Part shown: piece by piece, positions 18,607 to 29,344 of the stretch
Layout of the letters: every line of letters begins with the position of its first letter
How positions within the stretch are numbered: the stretch's first letter is position 1
Source of the DNA: Yamagishiella unicocca
Lineage: Eukaryota > Chlorophyta > Chlorophyceae > Chlamydomonadales > Volvocaceae
DNA length: 64,000 bases
NCBI GenBank assembly: GCA_003116995.1
Contig: BDSL01000149.1
Coordinates: 62,001-126,000, forward strand
Direction: 5' to 3'
Made by a program: the position numbers and the translations under genes
The notes under the pieces: generated by a model
What the model was told of the DNA's origin: nothing
The model's database searches: none
The model's input: the letters and a program-made list of their open reading frames with translations, nothing else

Positions 18607-20331
18607 ATGGACGTTGGCGCTGGTAAAGAATGTTTAATACAATATACGTCATCACAGTCACCATCGTCATCGTCACCATCATATGACATCGATGCTATTG
18701 ATAACTTTGTATCAAGAAGGCTGATAAATGCGGTACGGTCTCAATGCTGTCCCAAACGCCTCATCCGCGCGATCGATAATGGATGGACATATTCCGCAAT
18801 GCTAGGTACCTATCTTAATGCGCTGCAAGATGAAATGATTGATGACGCACAGTATGTTGCCATCATCGGTAACAACAATAGAAGAAATGATAGAAATATG
18901 AGAAATACGAGAAATACGAATCATGAAGATGAGCTCCATTTACTCTTATCATCTTACCTATTCGGAAGCACAGGCAGAACGATGTTCCAGAATGTGGACC
19001 CCACAAGGACTCTCTTTGAACACATAGGAAATGTACTTTACAGGAAACAGCGACTTGGTGGGGAAACAACACTATGGGTTCATCCATATGCCCGGCGCTA
19101 CATTGCGGATCTCGTGCATAATGGAAATAGAAATGGACGGAGACACGGGCATAACCAGCATCAGCACGGGGGGGCCCTCTTTGGTAGTAGACGAATGCGA
19201 ACACCTGTGTATATGACAAATTATGACATGCGTGCGCGATTGAGTGCATTCAAAGTCGGACAGAAAAGACAACAACGGGAACTACAGCGGCAGTATGAAG
19301 AACGATATCGTTATGATAAGAAAAAGATGCTGTTCGAAGAAAAGTGTGTCATTGGAAAGGGCAAGGAGGGGAGCTATGTCGTTGCTGGTCAGGACTCCAT
19401 GTGCATCGATTTTCTGTCCGTAGGTGCCCATAGATACTGCTTTACAACCTATTCGGGTCAGCAGACGTGCCTAAAACCATCCTCGTTTTTTACGAGGTAC
19501 AACAAAGAAAAGACCCTCTTCAAAGTCAATAGTAAAATAAATGACACAGCGGATGAGATCAACGCCAACACACGTATTCACCAGTGGCTGTCCGCAAAGT
19601 ATCTCTTGCACATGTCACCTCTAGATAAGGATGTGTCTTACGTGACAGCAATGGATAAGGGAGATCATGTTGTCAAGACAATCATCGTATTACGTCGCCT
19701 GGCGGGGGACCTTCGTAAAATTAGGATTGACAGCACAGAGATTGCGCGCATTGCAAAGGTTGTCTTGACCGTAATCCAAGTTATCCACGATAATGGGTAT
19801 CTTCACCAGGACATCAAGCCAATGAACATCTTGTACGAAAGAACACAAGAACAGGGATATGCATATGCCCTCGCGGACTTTGGCATAGTAGAATCAATGC
19901 AGCGTGTGTCCATGCTCATGAAGTCCCGACAATATAGTGGCACTCCAGGGTATATATCTCCACTCATGTTCCACAGGTGCGAGGACACAAGCCAGAGAAT
20001 CTACCCCACCATGATCCGAATTGCACAATTGGCTAGTAACACGATTTACACCGAACAGCAAGTACAAGATGACATGATTTTCTTCCGTGATCGAATGATG
20101 ACTTACAGTTTGTACTCCAAGATAGATCTACATTCACTGGGCTTCACACTATTCGAAATCCTCGAGAAAAACTGCACTGATTCCCCAAAATCAGCCAACT
20201 ACATCAAAATCCTCCAGTTCATAGAAAAGCTCATGTACGTCGATGAGGACAATGATTTCATGACAGCAATCCAGGCACTACAATATCTGTGCCGTGTGTT
20301 CCCAGTATGTGCAGATCTACAGTTCGCTTAA
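18607..20331 (+). CDS. Serine/threonine protein kinase, 574 aa
   Basis: Complete-looking kinase domain in the C-terminal half. Glycine loop GKGKEGSYVV at about residues 250-259, catalytic loop HQDIKPMN with Asp402, DFG with Asp424, and activation-segment end GTPGYISP at about 445-452. The HRD arginine is replaced by Gln, so regulation by activation-loop phosphorylation may be lost. The N-terminal 240 residues include Ser/Pro- and Arg/Asn-rich stretches and have no recognised domain. Target unknown. A second kinase-like protein is encoded at 34125. Confidence 0.88.
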   Translation: MDVGAGKECLIQYTSSQSPSSSSPSYDIDAIDNFVSRRLINAVRSQCCPKRLIRAIDNGWTYSAMLGTYLNALQDEMIDDAQYVAIIGNNNRRNDRNMRNTRNTNHEDELHLLLSSYLFGSTGRTMFQNVDPTRTLFEHIGNVLYRKQRLGGETTLWVHPYARRYIADLVHNGNRNGRRHGHNQHQHGGALFGSRRMRTPVYMTNYDMRARLSAFKVGQKRQQRELQRQYEERYRYDKKKMLFEEKCVIGKGKEGSYVVAGQDSMCIDFLSVGAHRYCFTTYSGQQTCLKPSSFFTRYNKEKTLFKVNSKINDTADEINANTRIHQWLSAKYLLHMSPLDKDVSYVTAMDKGDHVVKTIIVLRRLAGDLRKIRIDSTEIARIAKVVLTVIQVIHDNGYLHQDIKPMNILYERTQEQGYAYALADFGIVESMQRVSMLMKSRQYSGTPGYISPLMFHRCEDTSQRIYPTMIRIAQLASNTIYTEQQVQDDMIFFRDRMMTYSLYSKIDLHSLGFTLFEILEKNCTDSPKSANYIKILQFIEKLMYVDEDNDFMTAIQALQYLCRVFPVCADLQFA

Positions 20332-20562
20332 CTACTCCTCTTTCTTAATAACGCCTCTGAACCAATTCAGAACCAATTCAGAATCATAATCATAAAAATA
20401 AATAGAAAACAAAAACAATTATCTACTCCAGCAGAATGCAAGTTTGATGCAAGTTTGAGTACAATTGATTACAGAGTATACAGAACATAGATACAATCTC
20501 CATTATCACATTATCAAACCATTCTCAAATCATTTGAAAATGCTTTGAAATTGATTCGAACC

Positions 20563-20841
20563 TTACAATCGAATCCTGACACGGCGCAATTCCTCTGCGC
20601 ATTCTGCCATGAAGGCGCAATGAGCAGCGACATACTCTGCGTTCATCTCCTTCATGGCGAGGAGCTTGGACAAAGCATCCTCTCGGGACGATGCCCGGGC
20701 GTCCAGGGCATGGACTGGTACCACGACCTTTGTTCGAGAAGCCTGTGTGACCGAAGGCGAACACTGGGCAGACTTTGGGGTGCGTTCCTTAGAATCAGCA
20801 GCCATAAAGCACCCAAACATCGAAACTCCAAAGATACCCAT
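20563..20841 (-). CDS. Small hypothetical protein, 92 aa
   Basis: Preferred over the overlapping plus-strand frame because AAAATTGA lies 53 bp upstream on this strand and the C-terminal half is a regular amphipathic helix (SREDALSKLLAMKEMNAEYV). The start may be the ATG at 20841, 20820 or 20805 (MAADSKERTPKS). No family recognised. Confidence 0.55.
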   Translation of the reverse strand: MGIFGVSMFGCFMAADSKERTPKSAQCSPSVTQASRTKVVVPVHALDARASSREDALSKLLAMKEMNAEYVAAHCAFMAECAEELRRVRIRL

Positions 20842-20894
20842 GTTTGCTATTTGCTATGGATTGAAGACACATCTACAGTAGCCAATGCCATCAA

Positions 20895-20902
20895 TCAATT
20901 TT
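20895..20902 (-). promoter_or_regulatory. AAAATTGA early-promoter-like motif
   Basis: TCAATTTT on the plus strand, 53 bp before the ATG at 20841; context AAAAAATTGATTGATGG. Confidence 0.6.
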
Positions 20903-21085
20903 TTTGCATCTACTTGCTTCTAGTTACGCGCCTGCTTGCATGTTATTTTGCCTGTTAATCGCATCTAATTGCAGATCTAAAGATCTAAAGAGATCTAATA
21001 ACCCCGTAAATTAATGTCTGGAATCAATTATGTAAGGGGATATAATAAAAATAATGGAAATAGTCAAGAATAATCAATAGAACAA

Positions 21086-21781
21086 ATGGGATCAAATGCA
21101 CGAATAAAAAGCAATCACAAGGCACGAAAGGTACGAAAGGTTCAAAACGCAAGAGAGTCAAGACGTACTGCTATTGGTGGTCAACTACCCAGTCAACTAC
21201 CCAGTCATCTACCCAGTCAACTACCCAGTCATCTACCCAGTCAACGATTCGTAGACAACGAAGGCAACACATACACATTAGGGTTTGCCTCCCCTAGAAT
21301 GAAAGCAGCAGCAACGCTTATTGCTGGACCCAACCGTGACAAATTTCAATACGAACTCTTGCATTGTAGACAATTGTCGAGAAAACTACGTGAAAATCTG
21401 GCTGGAACACTTACTAAGCTGGATGATATGATATATTCAATGAATAATAATACTCGGTATACTGATAACCAACTCAATGATCTTAATGTTTATGTTCAAA
21501 AACTTCGTGCTCAACATGATCTGAGTAGTGTTCCTCGTGAATATTCTGTAAAAATAATGAGTAGTAGTATTCCATTATCCCGAAATCGATACACCACAGC
21601 AACTCCTTTACAATCACAAAGCAATTCAGTACGTATTGGATCAAATCGATCTGCCCTAAATACTCGAAATTCAAATAAAGATTCCGTACTTATTGGATCT
21701 CAATCTGGGAGATCACCAGCTCCACCATTTATAAATGTCCCCTCACACCCTACACCCCGCAGCAATAGGTACAAAAAATGA
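21086..21781 (+). CDS. MGSNA-family hypothetical protein, first tandem paralogue, 231 aa
   Basis: Starts MGSNARIKSNHKARKVRKVQ and shares with the next gene the N terminus, a QYELLHCRQLSRKLRENL segment and the RYTTATP motif. A 12-bp coding repeat gives QLPSQLPSHLPSQ near residue 38. The middle is helical, the tail polar and disordered. The Gly2 start allows N-myristoylation, though Arg6 is not favourable. Family not recognised outside the pair. Confidence 0.7.
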   Translation: MGSNARIKSNHKARKVRKVQNARESRRTAIGGQLPSQLPSHLPSQLPSHLPSQRFVDNEGNTYTLGFASPRMKAAATLIAGPNRDKFQYELLHCRQLSRKLRENLAGTLTKLDDMIYSMNNNTRYTDNQLNDLNVYVQKLRAQHDLSSVPREYSVKIMSSSIPLSRNRYTTATPLQSQSNSVRIGSNRSALNTRNSNKDSVLIGSQSGRSPAPPFINVPSHPTPRSNRYKK

Positions 21782-21963
21782 TTGGGGGGTCAAATTCATT
21801 TACATAACACAGCAACCGGTGGTCGACGTAGCTTGGGCCTTGAATAAAGACCCGATATAGGGGTAGCTCAATTGTAATGTCATTGCACAATAATGCACAA
21901 TCATTGCACAATCATATATATTTTTGATTTATTCGTCTATATAAAGAAGAGTCGATATAATAA

Positions 21964-23067
21964 ATGGGGTCAAATGCAACGATAAAATCAAGAAATCGAT
22001 GTCGCAAGGTACACCCCCCCCAACGAAAACCCCCAAAAACAAGACTTACTGCTACATGTGGTCGAACAGGTGGTGAACGAATAGGTGGTGAACCACCATC
22101 GGATTCGGGACCATGGACGATGGGGCAAGCCCCCATAAATAGGCCAACGAGTACTGCTCATGAGATACCCTCCGATACGATGTTGCATTCAAAATTCTAT
22201 ACAAATCAATATGAACTCTTAAATTGTAAACATTTGTCGAGAACACTACGTAATGATCTGTTAAAAACAGTTAATCAGCTGAATAGTACTGAAAAGCAAT
22301 TGGACGACTTAGTGAGAGGAGAATATAAGAATAAGCAGGACATTGAAAAACTCCGTGATGTGATCTGGAAGATGCATAATCAGAATAGCAGCATTAGAAG
22401 AGAAATGAGTGGGTATATAAAACAACTTAGTGAATATGATGCTGGTCTGGAAGGGGATACTAGTAAAAAAAATGTTAAAATAAAGAGTTCATTACGAACA
22501 CAATCACAACAATCACAAACACAAAATAATCATCGATACACCGCCGCTACACCACAACAACAATTAACAGTAACACAACCACAAATATCACAAAAAATAT
22601 CACAAAAATCACAACAACAATTCACATCACGGCGAAATAGTAATCGGGCTACTGATGACAATGCATTAAAAACATATACAAAAAAAAGCAATCCACAAGA
22701 TCAAGGATATCAAAGACTCCTCCCGCAACAACCACCAGTTACACCCAGCCCCTACATACACCCAATTAACCGAACCCAAATTATTGCTGCAGGAACATCT
22801 GGGAGTGGTTCAGGGGCTGTACCACCCGTGAATAAACATACACCTAGACCTAGACCACCAGTTACACCCAGCCCCTACATACACCCAATTAACCGAACCC
22901 AAATTATTGCTGCAGGAACATCTGGGAGTGGTTCAGGAGCTGTACCATCCGTGAATTCAAATAGACCAAAAAATACACTTCCTCCTTTCCAACAACCTAG
23001 TCCACCAGGACCAGGTACACATCGTCCCGTAAATCCTAGGATAAGAAGAAGGGGTTGGGGTCTCTAA
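21964..23067 (+). CDS. MGSNA-family hypothetical protein, second tandem paralogue, 367 aa
   Basis: Starts MGSNATIKSRNRCRKVHPP; Gly2 and Thr6 fit the N-myristoylation consensus. It shares QYELLNCKHLSRTLRNDLL and the RYTAATP motif with the gene upstream. The C-terminal half is Q-, P- and S-rich and contains a near-perfect internal duplication of about 95 bp (22732-22826 and 22855-22949) encoding PPVTPSPYIHPINRTQIIAA and the following residues. Basic N terminus plus coiled middle suggests a membrane- or DNA-associated scaffold, but this is a guess. Confidence 0.7.
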   Translation: MGSNATIKSRNRCRKVHPPQRKPPKTRLTATCGRTGGERIGGEPPSDSGPWTMGQAPINRPTSTAHEIPSDTMLHSKFYTNQYELLNCKHLSRTLRNDLLKTVNQLNSTEKQLDDLVRGEYKNKQDIEKLRDVIWKMHNQNSSIRREMSGYIKQLSEYDAGLEGDTSKKNVKIKSSLRTQSQQSQTQNNHRYTAATPQQQLTVTQPQISQKISQKSQQQFTSRRNSNRATDDNALKTYTKKSNPQDQGYQRLLPQQPPVTPSPYIHPINRTQIIAAGTSGSGSGAVPPVNKHTPRPRPPVTPSPYIHPINRTQIIAAGTSGSGSGAVPSVNSNRPKNTLPPFQQPSPPGPGTHRPVNPRIRRRGWGL

Positions 23068-23159
23068 TAACAATTAGTTCACCAAGACTCACCTGCTAGA
23101 ATCAATTTTATCCACGTCATATATCAAGTGCACCATAATATACACACTGACAAGGAGTT

Positions 23160-26100
23160 ATGGTCTGTCTTAATGGGAATGAAACCAAGATTATCGTCCT
23201 GAAATGGTCGAATTCGACGTCCGTCTCCGTCATTAAGACGCATTCGACCCTAACCAAGCCCAAGCAAGAGAAACAAAAGAACGGCGGGGTGATTTCTGGA
23301 GAGGACGGAGACGGTGATGTGAAGTCGAAAATATCGAAAATATCAAAAATCGTCATTTTTCCCGACGAGACGGTTGGACATCTCACACGTGATTTGGCAA
23401 GAACATACATTGCATCCGATGAAGATAGAACCTCACGTATTTGCATATGGCTGAGCTACAGCGTTGCGGGGAATGCCAGGTGGATCTCTGATGCTGCTCA
23501 TGCGATTTGCAAGACAGCCATTCATACCATGGATGAGAGAGCGGTGCAGACCATAATCCTTGTACAATCAATGAGAAGTCACTGTGTGAAGATAATTCCC
23601 GGATCAGAACATGAAGTACCACTTGATGCGCAAGCCGAACTTACCTCTGTTATTCTGGGACAGCCTCTTGTAACTATGCGTCAGGCCATACAGGCGGTGT
23701 CCAGTATACTGAGCCGTGATGACATTTTTCTATGCGAGCGCATTGGCATAGTACCGCACACAACAGCAATCCACGCAAATCCATTCTTTTCCACGCCTCT
23801 TATGACATTGCCTCCCGACGCACACCCTGGACCATATCAGGCATCTCTTGATCATCACACTCTTAATTCTCACAATCTTGATCCTCACAACTTTGATCCT
23901 CACAACTTTGATTCTCATACACTGGAAGAGTCGTCTGTGACGGCAACAGCATTCAATGATAGGCGGACTTGCACGCTGGAATCTTATAGGGATGCTCAGA
24001 ACAGTGTGCGTGTGAACTTTGCCACGCATGATGATGTCATGATGCTGTTTAAGAAGTCATCCATTCCTGCATCGAAAATGACCCAGTTCCTAGGGCACTA
24101 TTTTCCAGAGCTCTACAATGATGATGTTCGTCAACAGTACCTGCAACATCCAAGTGTAGCCGATGCGTCCCTGGACATGGCGAACATGAGCGACGACATG
24201 GCCAGGGCATCGTATTCGTGTGATCTCATGCTCGGATCTGGAAACAAGCCGATCGGAGATGCCTCAGATAAGTCGAAGTTGTCAAAGACAGATGAGGGCG
24301 ACATACGTTGGTTGGTTCGTCACATGCACATCGAAGTACCACGTCTCAACAATCAATCTGCGACTAATTTCTTGCTACCGCATCAACAGCAAGCATCCTT
24401 ACTAGCCGAGGTCTATAACGAATTTCCACTATCAGCAACATTTCAGATCGCCAGACTCGTCAACACTGCTTCATGGCCCCACCCCAAGTACAGATACCTG
24501 AAGTCTGGTTTGCCTCCTTCACCGGAGAGGGACAGGGAGAACATGCTCCGTGCCGGCATGCCACGCGCACATGATCGTGTGCAAGTCGCACTCATAGGTA
24601 TTCATGATGACGCATCATGGTGCGTCGCAATTAGTATGGGTGGTGGTCTGGGAGGTCCAGCAGGATCAAATATGATTACTAACGCATTGCGGTTGGATGT
24701 ATCAATGATCAAGGGACTTCTTGACATCAGAAAAGTGGAGTCACATCTTCAGGATATTGAGAATAATGTCGTCAGGCCCGCCCTCGCCATCCTGGGGTGG
24801 GGTACTGGTGGGGTGGAGGACTTGCACGTTGCATTGGATGCTGCCAACTGGGCGAGAGCATCGCCCGACCAGGGTGCATCTCAGCGCCTCGTCACATTGA
24901 CGGTGTCGGGACTCCTGCGCGTCTCTACAACTATCCAACCGGTCGAGCTCCTGGACATGATGTCTAATACAAACACTTTTTTCAAGAACGTAGATCACGG
25001 TATCGCATCATCTGTCGTGGCGCAGTACGCACGGTCCAGCATGTACGTACCGTTGTCACCCGAGCAGCAGACCATGCGCTTGAACATTTCGACACCACCC
25101 AATATCCTCATCGGCATGCTCATCGATAGGTTCAAGATGGACCGTGCAGAAGTGCAGCACCTTATGGAAGATGAGATCAAGAATCGAGAGCTCTACAGTC
25201 TTTACCCGCCCATGTTTGTGATTGCTAAGCCCGTACAACACGTCGGCATCCGTCTGATGCTGCGTGGTGTCAACGACATCGACATGTTGTTCCGTGTGCG
25301 TGCAATCATGACCCACCTACTTCTCCTCCGTAACCCGAATGAGAAGATGGATTCTCGCATAATAACAGAAGCGGAGGGAGAAGGTGAGAACAATGATTTA
25401 GATATGGATGCAGATGAATTCCAAGACGATGGATTGTATGGAAATTATGGTGATATGGTGTCTGCTGAACTGGACGAGGTCTTAGAAGGCGTGCAGCAAG
25501 AGGAAAAGATTGTGAACGGAGACCCTGCACCTGATTCAAATGACTCAAACTCCAACAAAAATGACTCAAACTCCAACAAAAATGACTCCAACTCCAACAA
25601 AAATGACTCAAATCAGATAACGTCTCCCGACGCGAACCCGGATATCGACATTCCCGCGCGATACGTTATCTCTGAACTTCATCGTGCCGATCCTAAGCTA
25701 TTCGACACGGGCAATACTGGTAAGCGCTACTCTCGCATCTGTGGACACGTCAACCTGCGCCAGCCCATTCGTGTGTCTCCAGCCGAGTACCAGCGGATTC
25801 AAGAGCTTTTTCCCGATTCCCTATCTGGTTATGTATCTTCCGGATCCACGCCCAAGGCCAGCGCGGCGAACATGTACGTTTGCCCAAAAGTGTGGTGCCC
25901 AAAGAGCCGTGTTGCGATGACTCTCAAGCAGTATGATGCGGCGAACAAGACATGCCCTATGAAGGAGGATGCTCTCATATTTGACGATCCCTCCTACTGG
26001 AATGGCCGTGAACGCCATCCAGGCTTTCTGGACCCTAAGTTTCATCCATCGGGGCTGTGCATGCCGTGTTGCTTCCTGAAACCCGGTCGGAAGACCAGTC

Positions 26101-28733
26101 GATGTCAGAAGAATGCCCTCGCACTCGAATCGCCTCCATCAGGTGCTGAGGCTGTTGCTGCTTCTGATGGTGATGGTCATGTCAATAATATAGCTAACAG
26201 TTTAGCTAACAATAGTAACAGTAATAACAATAACAATAATAATAATGGCTCACCACCACTTCTACCGACAACACCAACCACCTCCGGATCTCTGGCTAAC
26301 ACACGTTACATTTACAGTGACAACACACGCCTTCCAAACAATAGGTACGGGTTCCTGCCAAAGGCATTGCACAAGCTCTTCAATGCTGGCTCCAGCTGCG
26401 CGGCTGCAGCGAACGCACATTTGACGAACAGGACATCATGTGTGCTTCGCAAGGGCGTCCGTTCGGGTTCGCGCAGCTTCTGGGGATGCCTGCAAGTGAT
26501 CCTAGGTCCCCACGTGACGCCGCAGCTGATCAAGGCTAATCTAGACCCCACGACATTCATCATGATGCATCGCGGTGAACTTGCGCGATCCTACATGCCA
26601 CCAGACCTTACCGATGCACTCCTCGACACTGTATCGGTCGAAAGCTTTTGCGAGTGGTTCACACGGCTTTCTGGAAGCTACATCGAGCGCTTCAACTTGC
26701 AAGGTGCATTGGGTGTCATAGCATCTGGTGCTTTTGCACGGAGCGCCGCGCAAGGAGCTATCCTCCAGTCCGAGGCACCAGGCGGCATGTCCATGCTGCA
26801 GGCCACGCGTGAGTATGCCTTGTACCTATCAATGAATAAGTACATTTCAGATGTACAGCGAGCTGCGTCACACCACCTACTAATCGAACTGGTCAACTTC
26901 GCGCCAGAATGGCTCAATCCGGCCAAGGTCTTTCTGTTGGTCTTTGTTCGGGATTCATCTAGGGACGACGAAGCTGGCTACACCATTGCATGCCCCTACC
27001 GCAGTTCTGTTCCTGATCCTCTGCGCCCGCAGGCTTCATTTATCATCCAAGATGGTGGCCAGTATGAGATCATCACAACAGTGACAGGCATGCGTGGATC
27101 TTTTGAAGACATCTTGCATTTTGACACGCAGCGCATGCCTGGTGTCCGGCAACTCATTGATGTTTCCCTAGCAAAAGGCTGTCGGGAGGACATTGACGGA
27201 CAACAGAAGACCAGGGCTGCATCCGTCGTCAGGGCATTGCAACTCATTGGGGACCCCGTGGCGGTGCAGGTGATTGACTACGAGCTACGGTGTGTGGGTC
27301 TCCTGACCCGCGCAACTGGAATATATGTGCCACTCCCCATGTCAGAGGGTCTTATCACGACCATGCCCTCTCTGAGCATCGTCTACCTGGAAGACTTGAA
27401 CTCTTACCTGATCAAGCGTGTTGATGCCAAAGAAGTTGAGGAAGCCATGAGCCTCTTTAGACGCCTTGCAGCCATGATGGCCGACACACGATTCGATCCT
27501 GTCCGTGTGGTGCAGCACAAGGAGTTCCAAGACAACAAGAGCATCTTGCTGCGCATGGGCAAACTGTCGCCACTGACCATATCAGAGGACCTCTTCAGGA
27601 CATACCAAAAAGAACTAAATGCGTTTGTCAACATACCATTTGAGGACAGCCGCGTAAGTGGCTTCAAGCAGCTGCACGAGGACCGTGTTCGCATATCTGA
27701 GACACGTTCTGCCTTCCTCAGAGAAGTCCAACTGCACCTTGATGCTTTTGTTAATCTGACAGAGACCCTATTCGTGACATGCCAGCTGCCGTGGGATGTG
27801 CGTCACGCGTACATTGCATTTCTGGTAAGGGATATTTCCGCCGTGAAAGATGCCAACCTGTCCAATGCAGTCGCAGACAGCCTGCTCCTGGGCATGCACC
27901 AAAGCTCCGGAACAGCGTTGGATGCCCGGCGTCGCACACGAGAGACTGCCGAGACTGGTGGATCATTCATCATCGATTACAAGCATTTGCTCGATTCGGC
28001 GGCAGTGGATGACACAGACTGGAGCCCCCGGCACTTGCTGCAGAATATGACAACATGCTCCCGTATGCCCGTCGAGATGGCACATGTGCCTGCCCTTCCA
28101 CCTGTCATTCCAGAGAACATCATCTCGCCATCATCCCTTGTAGCACTACAAACAATGCTTACTGAGTTAACGTCTAAGATGGCTTCTAAGGACGCAAATA
28201 AGAAGGTCGACCCTGTGCTTGCCATTGCTTCACTACTTGGAAAGGCGGTATTGAAACAGAGCAGTATATCATCTAGCAGGGGCACGGGCCCCCGTATGGA
28301 GATAATGGTCTTACCGCTGCTATCTGTAGAAATGTCAGTGGACATCCTGCTACATGTTAACGACATCTTACACAGCGATGCCCCCATGAACAAAATTCCA
28401 CTGTACGACATTGTAAAGGGTCAGACACCAGCTAATGCGTTCGACGCAATTACGCGTGCCCTGGATATTCCCCTAGGGATTTTACTGCCTGATAAGAACA
28501 CTGTCACTCCCAAACACGGCTTTGTCATACCAGACGACAGTCACACCAAATGCGTGTTGTTGGTCGAGTTGCTGGGTCGACGAGAGGAGGACGTACCCTC
28601 AGTGTGGGGCGTCGTGCTGTCACGGATGCGCCCTACGAGGGCGGGCGTCCATACTCATGAACAATTCGGCATCGTCCATAAATTATCGCTGTTTATGGAT
28701 GGCAACATGAAGCTTCGGGTGTACAGGAAATAA
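23160..28733 (+). CDS. Very large protein resembling early transcription factor (VETF) large subunit, 1857 aa
   Basis: Longest gene in the window. Around residues 908-975 it has a cysteine cluster of the form VCPKVWCPKSR ... SGLCMPCCF, a zinc-binding layout I associate with the large early transcription factor (poxvirus A7 / asfarvirus G1340L-like) of nucleocytoviruses. Low-complexity inserts NDSNSNK (about 795-820) and NNSNSNNNNNNNN (about 1018-1035) flank this block. No helicase or polymerase motif is seen. The start MVCLNGNETKIIVLKW follows a 92-bp gap. Coding is certain; the VETF identity is moderate. Confidence 0.6.
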   Translation: MVCLNGNETKIIVLKWSNSTSVSVIKTHSTLTKPKQEKQKNGGVISGEDGDGDVKSKISKISKIVIFPDETVGHLTRDLARTYIASDEDRTSRICIWLSYSVAGNARWISDAAHAICKTAIHTMDERAVQTIILVQSMRSHCVKIIPGSEHEVPLDAQAELTSVILGQPLVTMRQAIQAVSSILSRDDIFLCERIGIVPHTTAIHANPFFSTPLMTLPPDAHPGPYQASLDHHTLNSHNLDPHNFDPHNFDSHTLEESSVTATAFNDRRTCTLESYRDAQNSVRVNFATHDDVMMLFKKSSIPASKMTQFLGHYFPELYNDDVRQQYLQHPSVADASLDMANMSDDMARASYSCDLMLGSGNKPIGDASDKSKLSKTDEGDIRWLVRHMHIEVPRLNNQSATNFLLPHQQQASLLAEVYNEFPLSATFQIARLVNTASWPHPKYRYLKSGLPPSPERDRENMLRAGMPRAHDRVQVALIGIHDDASWCVAISMGGGLGGPAGSNMITNALRLDVSMIKGLLDIRKVESHLQDIENNVVRPALAILGWGTGGVEDLHVALDAANWARASPDQGASQRLVTLTVSGLLRVSTTIQPVELLDMMSNTNTFFKNVDHGIASSVVAQYARSSMYVPLSPEQQTMRLNISTPPNILIGMLIDRFKMDRAEVQHLMEDEIKNRELYSLYPPMFVIAKPVQHVGIRLMLRGVNDIDMLFRVRAIMTHLLLLRNPNEKMDSRIITEAEGEGENNDLDMDADEFQDDGLYGNYGDMVSAELDEVLEGVQQEEKIVNGDPAPDSNDSNSNKNDSNSNKNDSNSNKNDSNQITSPDANPDIDIPARYVISELHRADPKLFDTGNTGKRYSRICGHVNLRQPIRVSPAEYQRIQELFPDSLSGYVSSGSTPKASAANMYVCPKVWCPKSRVAMTLKQYDAANKTCPMKEDALIFDDPSYWNGRERHPGFLDPKFHPSGLCMPCCFLKPGRKTSRCQKNALALESPPSGAEAVAASDGDGHVNNIANSLANNSNSNNNNNNNNGSPPLLPTTPTTSGSLANTRYIYSDNTRLPNNRYGFLPKALHKLFNAGSSCAAAANAHLTNRTSCVLRKGVRSGSRSFWGCLQVILGPHVTPQLIKANLDPTTFIMMHRGELARSYMPPDLTDALLDTVSVESFCEWFTRLSGSYIERFNLQGALGVIASGAFARSAAQGAILQSEAPGGMSMLQATREYALYLSMNKYISDVQRAASHHLLIELVNFAPEWLNPAKVFLLVFVRDSSRDDEAGYTIACPYRSSVPDPLRPQASFIIQDGGQYEIITTVTGMRGSFEDILHFDTQRMPGVRQLIDVSLAKGCREDIDGQQKTRAASVVRALQLIGDPVAVQVIDYELRCVGLLTRATGIYVPLPMSEGLITTMPSLSIVYLEDLNSYLIKRVDAKEVEEAMSLFRRLAAMMADTRFDPVRVVQHKEFQDNKSILLRMGKLSPLTISEDLFRTYQKELNAFVNIPFEDSRVSGFKQLHEDRVRISETRSAFLREVQLHLDAFVNLTETLFVTCQLPWDVRHAYIAFLVRDISAVKDANLSNAVADSLLLGMHQSSGTALDARRRTRETAETGGSFIIDYKHLLDSAAVDDTDWSPRHLLQNMTTCSRMPVEMAHVPALPPVIPENIISPSSLVALQTMLTELTSKMASKDANKKVDPVLAIASLLGKAVLKQSSISSSRGTGPRMEIMVLPLLSVEMSVDILLHVNDILHSDAPMNKIPLYDIVKGQTPANAFDAITRALDIPLGILLPDKNTVTPKHGFVIPDDSHTKCVLLVELLGRREEDVPSVWGVVLSRMRPTRAGVHTHEQFGIVHKLSLFMDGNMKLRVYRK

Positions 28734-28765
28734 CTGTTCTTACAGAAATTCACTGATCATACTGA

Positions 28766-29344
28766 TCACACGAACACGATGATGAAGACAGCCGTAAGGA
28801 CAATTATTCCCCAGCCGATAGCGATAAACGCAATTGACAATTTGGAGATCATGTTGAATGTCTTGTCCCGTCGGTCCTCGACGTAGTTCTTCTCAGGCTC
28901 CTCGGTATTGAAGTCGATGATGAATCCGTTATAGAGTGCCTCTAGTATACCCTGACAGTTGCGTTTGTCATGGACACTTCCAGTATAGTTTCGAAAATTC
29001 CTGACATCAGTATATTTCAGAAAGTATGTGCACTCCGGAAGGTAATCATGAATGTCCAGATGGTATACCACAGCCGGGACACGGTGTGTGTAACCGTAAA
29101 TAGTATTGTAGACCGAAAATGTGTTGGCGCCTCCGATGTTGACTAAGGCTGCTCCAATAATGAAGCACGACAATGCTACAGCAATGCAGATAATTCTGGA
29201 CTTTGAGCCGATATTTGCACCATCAACGGTGACAGCCACGTGCGATTGGCGATCAGAAGCTGTTACAGGACTGGAAGGAACAAAAGGAGTTGTAGCAGTA
29301 GCAGTGGTAGAAGTAGAAGTAGTAGTAGTAGCAGCTGCTGCCAT
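28766..29344 (-). CDS. Membrane protein, 192 aa, two transmembrane segments
   Basis: TM1 IICIAVALSCFIIGAALV at about residues 50-67 and TM2 LSIAFIAIGWGIIVLTAVFI at about 168-187. The roughly 100-residue loop between them has several Cys (CTYFLKY, CQGIL) and NYT, suggesting an exposed, disulphide-containing domain. The N terminus is a Thr/Ala repeat. Convergent with the giant gene, 33 bp away. Probably an envelope or internal membrane protein. Confidence 0.65.
   Translation of the reverse strand: MAAAATTTTSTSTTATATTPFVPSSPVTASDRQSHVAVTVDGANIGSKSRIICIAVALSCFIIGAALVNIGGANTFSVYNTIYGYTHRVPAVVYHLDIHDYLPECTYFLKYTDVRNFRNYTGSVHDKRNCQGILEALYNGFIIDFNTEEPEKNYVEDRRDKTFNMISKLSIAFIAIGWGIIVLTAVFIIVFV

Noticed and set aside
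20545..20958. 137-codon plus-strand frame
   Set aside because: Overlaps a minus-strand frame with an AAAATTGA promoter motif and a regular helical composition, which fits better.
23103..23112. TCAATTTT near 23105 as a minus-strand early promoter
   Set aside because: No minus-strand gene starts downstream of it; likely chance in AT-rich sequence.
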